Shown: positions 1-7,305 of the stretch, one piece after another
Layout: the number at the start of each line of letters is the position of its first letter
Position numbering within the stretch: position 1 is the stretch's first letter
DNA from: Myxococcales bacterium
GTDB lineage: Bacteria > Myxococcota_A > UBA796 > GCA-2862545
Assembly (NCBI GenBank): GCA_019634415.1
Contig: JAHQVJ010000012.1
Coordinates: 1-51,926, forward strand
Direction: 5' to 3'
DNA length: 51,926 bases
Notes under the pieces: generated by a model
What the model saw: only the letters and a program-made list of their open reading frames with translations
Databases searched by the model: none
Told to the model about the DNA's origin: nothing
Position numbers and translations under genes: made by a program

Positions 1-211
1 CTGCGGGCAGGGCGCGCTCCACCACGCGGTGCACCCAGTGGTGCAGTGGATCGAAGGCGTCGTCGCCGCTCGCTGCTGCGTCGACGAAGCCGCCGATGCG
101 GGTGGTGACGGTGTCGGGGGCGCCCGGGGGGCCGCCCACGTGGGGCTGAAAGGGCCAGCGGTGGGCGGGGGCGGCGGACAGCGCGTCCATGCCGACGATG
201 GCGAAGGCCAC
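1..211 (-). CDS. Partial CDS, N-terminal 70 residues of an unrecognised protein
   Basis: A minus-strand frame is open from a GTG at 211 to the window edge, so only the first 70 residues are present. A GGGGG run lies about 8 bases upstream of that GTG; an in-frame ATG at 190 is the alternative start. The protein begins VAFAIVGMDALSAAPAHRW and has ordinary composition with a strong G/C third-position bias, unlike the glycine/arginine-rich opposite strand. It diverges from the Uma2 gene at 292, leaving about 80 bases for control sequences. I do not recognise the family and the rest of the gene lies outside the window. Confidence 0.5.
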   Translation of the reverse strand, partial: MAFAIVGMDALSAAPAHRWPFQPHVGGPPGAPDTVTTRIGGFVDAAASGDDAFDPLHHWVHRVVERALPA

Positions 212-291
212 AGGGATCCCCCGTGAGGTGGCTGGGCCCCTTAACGACCGGCAGCGATCACCGGGCGTTAGACTGAACCGAGGAGCGAGCC

Positions 292-834
292 ATGCAGTCC
301 GAGCGTCGCAGGTTCACGACGGACGAGATCGCGCGGATGGTGGAAGTGGGCATCCTCGCCGAGGACGAGCCGGTAGAGCTCATTGCGGGGGAGCTGATCG
401 TCGTGAGCCCGCAAGGTCCCTTGCATCGAGCCCTGGCCGTGGCAGCGCACGCCGTCCTCGAGAAGGTGTTCGGGGGTGGGTTCCACGTTCAGGACCACTC
501 GCCGATCCAGGCAGCTCCCGACAGCCTGCCCGAGCCCGACGTGGCCGTGGTGCGGGGAGCGGTTCGTGACTATCTCGACCGGCACCCCTCGGGCGACGAC
601 GTGCCGCTCGTAGTGGAGGTGTCCGTGACGTCGCACCGCGTGGACGAGCTGAAGGCACGCGACTACGCAGGCGCAGGCGTGCCCGTCTACTGGCAAGTGC
701 AGGTCCCCGAGCGCAGGTTGATCGTGCGCTCGGAGCCCGAAGGCGGGGAGTATCGGGCGATTCGGATCCACACCGATGTGGACGAGGTGGAGGTGGCGGG
801 TACGACGGTCTCGGTGGCGGAGCTGCTGCCCTGA
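292..834 (+). CDS. Uma2 family (DUF820) PD-(D/E)XK nuclease-like protein
   Basis: This 180-residue protein has the usual length and layout of Uma2 proteins, a restriction-endonuclease-fold family common in cyanobacteria, Chloroflexota and myxobacteria. Visible elements are an N-terminal helix with VELIAGELI (E34), the EPDVAVV strand with D83, VVEVS with E109, and K121 in DELKARDY followed by GVPVYWQV. Together D83, E109 and K121 form the PD-(D/E)XK pattern. The ATG at 292 has a GGAGCGAG ribosome-binding site 8-9 bases upstream. It stands alone, followed by about 130 bases before the convergent SWIM-protein operon. The physiological role of the family is unsettled; nuclease activity is inferred from the fold. 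Confidence 0.85.
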   Translation: MQSERRRFTTDEIARMVEVGILAEDEPVELIAGELIVVSPQGPLHRALAVAAHAVLEKVFGGGFHVQDHSPIQAAPDSLPEPDVAVVRGAVRDYLDRHPSGDDVPLVVEVSVTSHRVDELKARDYAGAGVPVYWQVQVPERRLIVRSEPEGGEYRAIRIHTDVDEVEVAGTTVSVAELLP

Positions 835-856
835 GGCACGATGACGATGCTCGGCC

Positions 857-970
857 CTACGGCGTCTTCGGACCCTCGCGCTGGGTGAGCGACGTCAGGG
901 ACATCAGGAACGTGCCTCCAGCGTCCTCGACGGAGAACGTGACGCCGCGGCCACGATCTGTCGACCTCAG
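857..970 (-). CDS. Possible 37-codon small ORF with a CTG start overlapping the SWIM gene stop
   Basis: Downstream of the SWIM gene on the same strand a frame ending at 857 reads GVTFSVEDAGGTFLMSLTSL near its end, with almost all third positions G or C in the last 28 codons, which looks coding. No ATG, GTG or TTG begins it close by. The only tight option is a CTG at 970 whose last two bases begin the SWIM stop codon (CTGA), imitating the ATGA/GTGA couplings elsewhere in this operon. It may equally be the decayed end of a lost gene. No domain is recognised. Confidence 0.2.
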   Translation of the reverse strand: MRSTDRGRGVTFSVEDAGGTFLMSLTSLTQREGPKTP

Positions 971-2832
971 CCGAGCTGCTCCAGCGACACCTCCGTCGTC
1001 AGCCAGGCGTCCGCCCAGGCAGACACCCCACCGCCCTCTGCCACCTCGCGCATCCGCTGGGCGGCCTTCCGCAGCCCGCACTGGGTGAGCTGCGGGGCCA
1101 CCTCGCCCACCGACCGACGTGCCGCCGCATTGCCCAGCCCCAGGTGCGCCAGATCCGCAAGGCGCGTCCTCGCCGAGCGCAGGGCCGCCACCAGCGCTCG
1201 CGGCTGGGCGGAACGCTCCATCACCGGGGCCGTCACCGGCGCTCCGGAGGCCAGGGCGGGCGCCAGCACCGTGCCGCTCGCCGTCCGCAGCGCCGTCGGC
1301 ACCAACACCAGGCGCTCCCCGTCTGCCGCCAGGTGGCCCGCAGCCTCCGTGCAGCCGTGCTCAAGGATGTGCTGTAGCGCGCCACAGGCACCCGGCGTGG
1401 CCGGATCGTGGGCCAGCTGTAGCTGCAGCGCGTCGCCGCTCGCCATGCGGCACCAGGCGTGCAGCTCCTGCGCCCCCGGCGACCATGCGACGCGCATCAC
1501 CTCCGCGATCTCCACCACGCGCACGTTCTCCGCCAGCCGCCGCGGCCGCAGGCACCGCGGCGCACGGGCTGCCAGCTCCTCGCGCCACGCCGCCAGCGAC
1601 GCCACCCGGATCGGCGCCTCGATGGTGCTCCACGCGGGCACGCCCTCGGCTCGCTCGTGTCGGCTGCCCTTGCGCTCCTCGGCCAGGCTCACCGTGCGAT
1701 GGGCGCTCCGACGCGCGCCACGCGTGGCCAGCTGCCCCGTGGCCAGCCAGCTCAGGGCCAGACGCCGCCCCGCTCGCGCCTCGAGGAGCGCCTCGCCCGC
1801 TGCGACCACGCGCTGCAGCACGAGCACCACACCCGCCGACCGATCCAGCAGGTACACGCTCACCTGGTGCCCCTCGGGGTGCGCCGAGACCCGCGCCCCC
1901 AGCCCCATCAAGGTGACGTAGTCGAGCCGGGTGTTCGGCGCCTCGCCCACCCCCAGCAGCTGCCCGGTGCCTCCGCGCACGACCGCCCCCGTGCGCCCCA
2001 GCAGCTCCCCCAGCACCGACGCCGCGCGGGTGCCGCGATGGGCAGCGCTGCGCGCCTCGTAGGCCGTCCACTGGGCGTCGAGATCGGCGAGCGCGCCCGC
2101 CACCCACACCCAGCCGCGGTCGCGTGCCCGCTCCTGCACCGCCGCGAGCTCCGCCCGCAGGGTGGCTGGCAGCTGCGACACCCCCGCGCGAAGGCAGGTC
2201 GCCACCAGCTCCTGCACCGGGTGCACGTCCTGAAGCTCCACCGAGGCACGCTCCCCCAGCATCACCTCGTCGGCACCGGGCTCCGCGGCTCGGAACGCCC
2301 ACACCGCCACCGCGATGCTCGCCCCTCGCTCCTCGCCCACCACGTCGCAGTGGGCCAGGTGCAGCGCATCTGCCGCCACGAACCGCACTGTGCCGCTCGG
2401 CAGGTGGGCCACCTCCGGCGGACCGTGCTCCAGGCGCACCACCAGCCCCTCGCGCACCCACCGCTTGGCCCGTGCCACCGCTGCAGGCCCCAGCTGCTCG
2501 TGCAGCACGTCGTCGCTGACGGTGCCGACGGAGCGGTGCGCTGCGGGCTCCTCCGACGTGCCCTGTGGATCCCCGTAGGACAGCGCCACCGCCACTGCGT
2601 GGAAGCACGCAGCAGACGCCCCACAGGAGCAGGTCACCGCGGCCAGCGGCGTGGCGGGCGGCCAGGTCAGCGCCACGCCGTCGGGGAACGTCGCCTGCAG
2701 GGTGCCGTCACGGGCCTCCGTGCAGACCGGCCCCTTGCCCTTGTCGAGGAGCTTGGTGGCGCGTCGCACCAGCCCCTTGTTGGCCAGGCGCACCAGGGCC
2801 TCGGCGTCCAGCGCCAGCAGATCCGTCCTCAT
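967..2832 (-). CDS. SWIM zinc-finger protein, YehQ-like (fifth gene of a yehI-L-M-P-Q-type operon)
   Basis: A 621-residue cytoplasmic protein with an N-terminal SWIM zinc-binding motif: C68, C70, C76 and H78 in CSCGASAACFH fit the CxC(n)CxH pattern. SWIM motifs bind zinc and usually contact nucleic acid or protein. The remaining 540 residues, with no further recognisable domain, are predicted soluble and alpha/beta. Size, motif position and place as the last gene after a VWA gene match E. coli YehQ. The ATG at 2832 overlaps the VWA stop codon by four bases (ATGA), so translation is probably coupled. Function of the family is unknown; a role as substrate or DNA-binding partner of the AAA-VWA pair is inference. 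Confidence 0.85.
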   Translation of the reverse strand: MRTDLLALDAEALVRLANKGLVRRATKLLDKGKGPVCTEARDGTLQATFPDGVALTWPPATPLAAVTCSCGASAACFHAVAVALSYGDPQGTSEEPAAHRSVGTVSDDVLHEQLGPAAVARAKRWVREGLVVRLEHGPPEVAHLPSGTVRFVAADALHLAHCDVVGEERGASIAVAVWAFRAAEPGADEVMLGERASVELQDVHPVQELVATCLRAGVSQLPATLRAELAAVQERARDRGWVWVAGALADLDAQWTAYEARSAAHRGTRAASVLGELLGRTGAVVRGGTGQLLGVGEAPNTRLDYVTLMGLGARVSAHPEGHQVSVYLLDRSAGVVLVLQRVVAAGEALLEARAGRRLALSWLATGQLATRGARRSAHRTVSLAEERKGSRHERAEGVPAWSTIEAPIRVASLAAWREELAARAPRCLRPRRLAENVRVVEIAEVMRVAWSPGAQELHAWCRMASGDALQLQLAHDPATPGACGALQHILEHGCTEAAGHLAADGERLVLVPTALRTASGTVLAPALASGAPVTAPVMERSAQPRALVAALRSARTRLADLAHLGLGNAAARRSVGEVAPQLTQCGLRKAAQRMREVAEGGGVSAWADAWLTTEVSLEQLG

Positions 2833-3962
2833 CGGTGCATGACCTCGACCAGGAAGCCCGCGAGCTGATCGGGGGTCATCGCGCCGATGTGCGCGCCCTC
2901 CTCCGCCAAGCGCTTCGCCATCTTCTCGTCGTAGAAGGGGTTCGCCTCGGAGTCCAGCGCCGCCAGGCCCAGCACCGTGGTGCCCTGCTGGCACATCGCG
3001 CGCACCGAGCCTACGAGGCGGGACGGATCGCCGCCCTCGAAGAAGTCCGTGATCAGCACCACGATGGTCTTGCGCGGTGTGTCCACCAGCGACCGCGCCA
3101 CCTCCATGGCGCGGCCGATGTCGGTGCCGCCACCGAGCTGTACCCGCATCAGCAGCTCCACCGGATCGTCCACGTCTCGGGTGAGATCCACCACCTCGGT
3201 GTCGAAGGCCAGCAGGTGGGTGCGCACCGAGGGCAGCCGCCAGAAGCAGGCCGCCGTCACCGCCGCGTGGATGGTGCTGTCGAGCATGGAGCCCGACTGA
3301 TCCACCACCAGCACCAGCTTCCACTGGGTGCGCTGCACCCGCGTGCGCGACACGAAGTAGGGCCGGCGCACGATCAGGCGACCGGTCTCGGGGTCCGTGT
3401 GCTTCAGGTTGTCGCGCAAGGTGCGCTTGGCGTCGAAGTTGCGCGACGAGGGCAGCGGCGATCGGGTGCGGCGATCGGGCACCCCCGAGAACGCCCGCCG
3501 CACGGTGACCTGCAGCTGCGCCATCAGCTCCGCCACCACCTTGGCCACCAGCTTGCGCGCCACCGCCAGCACCTCGGGGTTCATCAGCTGCTTGGTCTGC
3601 AGCACGGCCTTGAGCAACGTGGGGCTGGGCTCGGCGCGCTGCAGCGCCTCCAGATCGGTGACGATCTCGGTGAGCTCGTAGCGCTGCAGGGCATCGCGCT
3701 CGAGGCGCTCACGGGTGGACTTGGGGAACAGGCGGTCCACCTCGTTGATCCACTCGGGCACCGTCAGCCCGCTGCGGCCCTTGCCCCCACGTCGCGGCGC
3801 CCGCCGGTCGGGTCTCGCCGGATCTTCGCGGCCGTACAGCCAGTCCAGGGCACCGTCGGCGTCGAGCCAGCGCTCCGACAGCCCGCTGCCCCCGAGCGAC
3901 TCCTCGGCGGCCTCTCCGAGGATCAGGCGCCACTTGATCAGCGGGTCCAGTGGCTCGCTCAC
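2829..3962 (-). CDS. VWA domain protein, YehP/CoxE-like partner of a MoxR AAA+ ATPase
   Basis: A 377-residue protein with a C-terminal von Willebrand factor A domain. The metal-ion-dependent adhesion site is complete: DQSGSM (D221, S223, S225), the threonine of GGGTDIG and the aspartate of LITDFFEGG. About 200 residues of helical N-terminal region precede it, as in the CoxE/ViaA-type VWA proteins that work with MoxR ATPases. E. coli YehP has almost the same length. It starts at a GTG (3962) that overlaps the DUF5682 stop, and its own stop overlaps the SWIM start, so it is locked in the operon. No signal peptide or membrane segment is present; a cytoplasmic adaptor role for the ATPase is inferred from the family. 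Confidence 0.9.
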   Translation of the reverse strand: MSEPLDPLIKWRLILGEAAEESLGGSGLSERWLDADGALDWLYGREDPARPDRRAPRRGGKGRSGLTVPEWINEVDRLFPKSTRERLERDALQRYELTEIVTDLEALQRAEPSPTLLKAVLQTKQLMNPEVLAVARKLVAKVVAELMAQLQVTVRRAFSGVPDRRTRSPLPSSRNFDAKRTLRDNLKHTDPETGRLIVRRPYFVSRTRVQRTQWKLVLVVDQSGSMLDSTIHAAVTAACFWRLPSVRTHLLAFDTEVVDLTRDVDDPVELLMRVQLGGGTDIGRAMEVARSLVDTPRKTIVVLITDFFEGGDPSRLVGSVRAMCQQGTTVLGLAALDSEANPFYDEKMAKRLAEEGAHIGAMTPDQLAGFLVEVMHR

Positions 3963-6214
3963 GCCTCGCCTCCGAGCAGTCGGTGCTGGGCCAGCAGCGC
4001 CTCCACGCGCTGCTCCAGGGCCAGGCCTGCGGCCTCCTCCGCCACGTCGGTGGCAGCGAGCTGCAGGGCCTCGTCGCCGCGGCCCAGGCGCTGCAGCAGA
4101 GCCGCCCCCAGCGCCTCGCGCTCCGCCGGAGGGAACCACGCGAAGGCCAGCCGAAGAGCAGGGAGCGCCTCCAGGAAGGGCTCCACGCCCAGATCGGCGA
4201 TGCGCTCGTGCACGGCGTCCAGCAGCCCCGTGCTGCGGCCCAGGGTCTCGCGGGTCACGGCGAACAGGCCAGCGAGCCAGTCGCCGAGGTGCTCCAGGGC
4301 CACACCGCGCACGGCCAGGGAGGCCCGCTCCGACTGGTCGTCGCCCGCGTCGTGGAGGATCCCCAGGGCCGCGCCTCGCAGATCGATGGGCGCCACCGGA
4401 TCGCTCACCCGGCGCCGCAGGGTGGCCAGCGCCAGTCCTCGGTCGTGACCGTCCACGGGCCCGTGGCGTAGCAGATCGCGGGCCGCGATCCCGAAGCCCA
4501 GGTGGTCGCGGTGCGCCCCGCCTCGCAGCTCCGACGCGATCTGGATGGTGCGCGACATCAGCGCCTGCAGCACGTCGCCCACCACCGGATGGGCCGCGGG
4601 CACGAAGGCGGAGCGGTGGCGCCACACGGCGAGCAGCAGCCGCACCGCCCGCGCCACCGTGCCCGGATCCCGCTCCGAGGCCACGGCCTGCTGCACGATG
4701 CCGAGGATCTCCTCGGCCAGCTCGTCGATGCCGATGAACAGGCCGTCCACCAGCAGCGACACGCGCTCGTCGAGGCGGTCCGCTTCCTCCATCGCCTCCG
4801 CGATGCGGGCGCGTGCTGCGTCTTCGAGGATGGGCCCCCATTGGCTCGCCTCGAGCAGGGCTGGCTCCAGCCGTGGTCCCGTGCGCAGGGCCCACTGCTC
4901 CGAGCGGGTGGTCGACGTGGGATCCTCGGGCCCCTCGGCACGGCGAAACCCAGGGATCGACAGCACCCGCAGGCGGTGCAGGATGCGGGAGCGCTGCAGG
5001 TCCGCGGCGTCGTCGAGATCGAGCTGCACGGTGCGCGGCGCGGCCGTCGGCACCAGATCGTGGGCCTCGAGCTGGGTGTGCACGTCCTGCACCAAGGGAG
5101 GGCGGGGCGTTCCGGGGTGGATCCGTCCCACGCGACGCCCGCGCAGGGTCTGCACGATCACCGCGAGGTGTGGATCGGTGCCCGCCAGCGGCGGTCCTCG
5201 CCGGGTCCAGGGCGGCGGCACGTCCAACGCACCCTTCACCAAGGCAGAGCACAGGGCGTCGAGCACGTCGATCCGGGTGGGGCTGGTGTGACCGCGCAGG
5301 GCCATGAGCCCGCGCAGCTGCACGTGCACGGCGATGTGATCGGCGGGGGACACGGGCTGCTTGCGCGCCCTCAGCGCCTCGATGCACGCCGCCAGCATGG
5401 CCTCGGCCCCGGCCGCCGGCTCTTGCTCCCACAGCGCCTGGTACCAGCCAGGGGAGGGCATGCCGGCGGCGTAGCCCGTGAAGCTGTCGAGGCGCTCGAA
5501 GGACCAGGGCACCACGTACGTGCCCACGTTGTCGGTGCTTCGCGGCGGCGGCTCGGGCCAGGTGGTGGGCGCGGTGGGCCAGCCCTCCTCCAGCGCTGAC
5601 TTGTGGAACCCGCCACACACCGCCACCACGTCGCCCGGGCGCTCGCTCGCCCAGGCGATGCACTGGGCCATGAAGGCCTCCCGCTCGGTGTCGCGCCCCG
5701 GAGCCGGGTGTCCGGGGGGACGGATCTCGTGGAAGTAGCGGTCGAGGCGCTCGCGCACGTTCGCGGGGGTGTCGGGCTGCTCGAACAGGTGGTCCCAGGC
5801 CGCGTCGGAGCCGTCGACGCTCAGGCGCTCGCACAGCGCCCTCATGGCCTCCGCGTAGCGATCCACCCGATCGGCGGTTCGGTTCTCGGAGACGAAGAAG
5901 GCATCGGAGTGCGAGGGCAGGTCCATGAAGCGGACGCAGGCCCCTGCCTTCGCTGCCCAGCGCAGGGCGACCCATTCGGGCGACGTGTCGCAGAACGGTG
6001 TGTAGGACGCTCGCCGCGAGCCCCCGCCCCCGCGGAAGTGGAAGAGCGCCACGGGTAGCTCGTGGTCGAGGCGACACAGCTCGTCGATGCGCTCGTTGAA
6101 GTCGCTGGGACCCTCGATGAGCACGGTGCTGGGCTGCACCTCGTCGAGCAGCCAGGCCGCGACGCGAGCGCAGGCTGGGCTGTGGTGCCGCACCCCCAGG
6201 ACGTGCACCGTCAT
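3959..6214 (-). CDS. DUF5682 family protein, YehM-like
   Basis: A 751-residue protein opening with VHVLGVRHHSPACA and then VLIEGPSDFNE, the signature start of DUF5682 proteins. The GxRHHSP and EGP motifs resemble the histidine/glutamate pattern of TraB/ChaN/erythromycin-esterase-type folds, suggesting an enzymatic N-terminal domain (inference); a further histidine follows in CGGFHKSALE. The C-terminal 400 residues are helical and carry repeated acidic/leucine segments. E. coli YehM is of similar length and also sits between an AAA+ and a VWA gene. The ATG at 6214 forms an ATGA overlap with the ATPase stop, and the 3' end overlaps the VWA start. No signal peptide or membrane segment is seen. 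Confidence 0.85.
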   Translation of the reverse strand: MTVHVLGVRHHSPACARVAAWLLDEVQPSTVLIEGPSDFNERIDELCRLDHELPVALFHFRGGGGSRRASYTPFCDTSPEWVALRWAAKAGACVRFMDLPSHSDAFFVSENRTADRVDRYAEAMRALCERLSVDGSDAAWDHLFEQPDTPANVRERLDRYFHEIRPPGHPAPGRDTEREAFMAQCIAWASERPGDVVAVCGGFHKSALEEGWPTAPTTWPEPPPRSTDNVGTYVVPWSFERLDSFTGYAAGMPSPGWYQALWEQEPAAGAEAMLAACIEALRARKQPVSPADHIAVHVQLRGLMALRGHTSPTRIDVLDALCSALVKGALDVPPPWTRRGPPLAGTDPHLAVIVQTLRGRRVGRIHPGTPRPPLVQDVHTQLEAHDLVPTAAPRTVQLDLDDAADLQRSRILHRLRVLSIPGFRRAEGPEDPTSTTRSEQWALRTGPRLEPALLEASQWGPILEDAARARIAEAMEEADRLDERVSLLVDGLFIGIDELAEEILGIVQQAVASERDPGTVARAVRLLLAVWRHRSAFVPAAHPVVGDVLQALMSRTIQIASELRGGAHRDHLGFGIAARDLLRHGPVDGHDRGLALATLRRRVSDPVAPIDLRGAALGILHDAGDDQSERASLAVRGVALEHLGDWLAGLFAVTRETLGRSTGLLDAVHERIADLGVEPFLEALPALRLAFAWFPPAEREALGAALLQRLGRGDEALQLAATDVAEEAAGLALEQRVEALLAQHRLLGGEA

Positions 6215-7305
6215 GGATCGAGGGGCAGCTCGGTGCGGGCCTCCCACAGCTCCGACCACGCCCCTCCACTGCGATGCGACACCTGCTGCTCGAGGTAGCC
6301 GCGCAGCACCTTCAGGTCGTCGAGATCGTCCTTGACCACGGCTCCCGTCATGCTGCCCATCAGGTCGCGGGCCGTGGCGGTGCGGCCGTGCAGGAACCAC
6401 CCCTGGATGCCGGCCGCCGTGGCCACGCTCACCGCCTCGGCCGTGGACAGCACCGTGGTGGGGCGGTTCATCACGTGGCCGTCCTCCGTCTGCCCGGCGC
6501 GCAGCTCCCGGAAGGTGGTGACCAACACCTCGAGCAGATCGTCGGGCACGGGCTCGGGCACCCCCGCCTCGGTCAGCGCCTCGCTGCTCGAGCGCCGCAC
6601 CAAGGCCAGCTCCACCTCGCGATCGGCGATGGGGAACACCGTCTCGAAGTTCAGCCGGCGCTTCAGTGCAGCACTCATCTCGTTGACGCCCCGGTCGCGG
6701 GTGTTGGCCGTGGCGATCAGGTTGAACCCGGGGCGGGCGTACACGAGGCCGTCGTCCCCCAGCTCGGGCACCGCCATCACCCGGTCCGACAGCATCGACA
6801 GCACGCTGTCCTGCACCTCCAGGGGACACCGCGTGATCTCCTCGAAGCGCACGATGCGGCCTTGCTCCATGGCCGTGTACAGCGGGGCGGGCACGAGGCT
6901 TGTGGGGGTCGGGCCCTCGGACATGAGCAGGGCGTAGTTCCAGCCGTACTTGATCTGGTCCTCGGTGGTGGCCGCACCGCCCTGCACCACGAGGGTGGAG
7001 GTGCCGCTGATCCCGGCGGAGAGCAGCTCCGAAAGCCACGACTTGGCGGTGCCGGGCTCCCCCACGAGCATCAGCCCGCGATGGGTGGCCAGCGCCACCA
7101 TGGCCCGATCCACCAGCGACGCATGCCCCACGAACTTCGGCGTGATCTCGCGTGTGCGGTCCCCCAGCACGAAGGCCCGCACGGCGCGTGGGGAGCGCAC
7201 CCAGCCCTTCGGCTTGGGATGTGGATCGTCGGCGTCCAGCCGCGCGAGCTCGTCGGCGAACCGCAGCTCGGCGGGCGGGCGTTGCAGCTCGTCGGGCTCA
7301 CTCAT
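6211..7305 (-). CDS. MoxR-type AAA+ ATPase, YehL-like
   Basis: A 364-residue AAA+ ATPase. Walker A is GEPGTAKS (K88), Walker B is the RFEEI segment, sensor 1 is the asparagine in IATANTRDRG, and an arginine-rich ALKRRLNFE follows, all as in MoxR-family proteins. The N-terminal 50 residues precede a FVGHASLVDRAM segment typical of the family. MoxR ATPases assemble as hexamers and remodel or activate proteins together with VWA partners; here the partner is two genes downstream. The ATG at 7305 overlaps the last 8 bases of the DUF4132 gene. E. coli YehL is the closest named relative by context; substrate unknown. Confidence 0.92.
   Translation of the reverse strand: MSEPDELQRPPAELRFADELARLDADDPHPKPKGWVRSPRAVRAFVLGDRTREITPKFVGHASLVDRAMVALATHRGLMLVGEPGTAKSWLSELLSAGISGTSTLVVQGGAATTEDQIKYGWNYALLMSEGPTPTSLVPAPLYTAMEQGRIVRFEEITRCPLEVQDSVLSMLSDRVMAVPELGDDGLVYARPGFNLIATANTRDRGVNEMSAALKRRLNFETVFPIADREVELALVRRSSSEALTEAGVPEPVPDDLLEVLVTTFRELRAGQTEDGHVMNRPTTVLSTAEAVSVATAAGIQGWFLHGRTATARDLMGSMTGAVVKDDLDDLKVLRGYLEQQVSHRSGGAWSELWEARTELPLDP

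Noticed and set aside
2565..4448. A 627-residue plus-strand frame across the SWIM and VWA genes
   Set aside because: Its product is low-complexity (Arg/Ala/Pro/His) and crosses two genes with well-defined motifs on the other strand.
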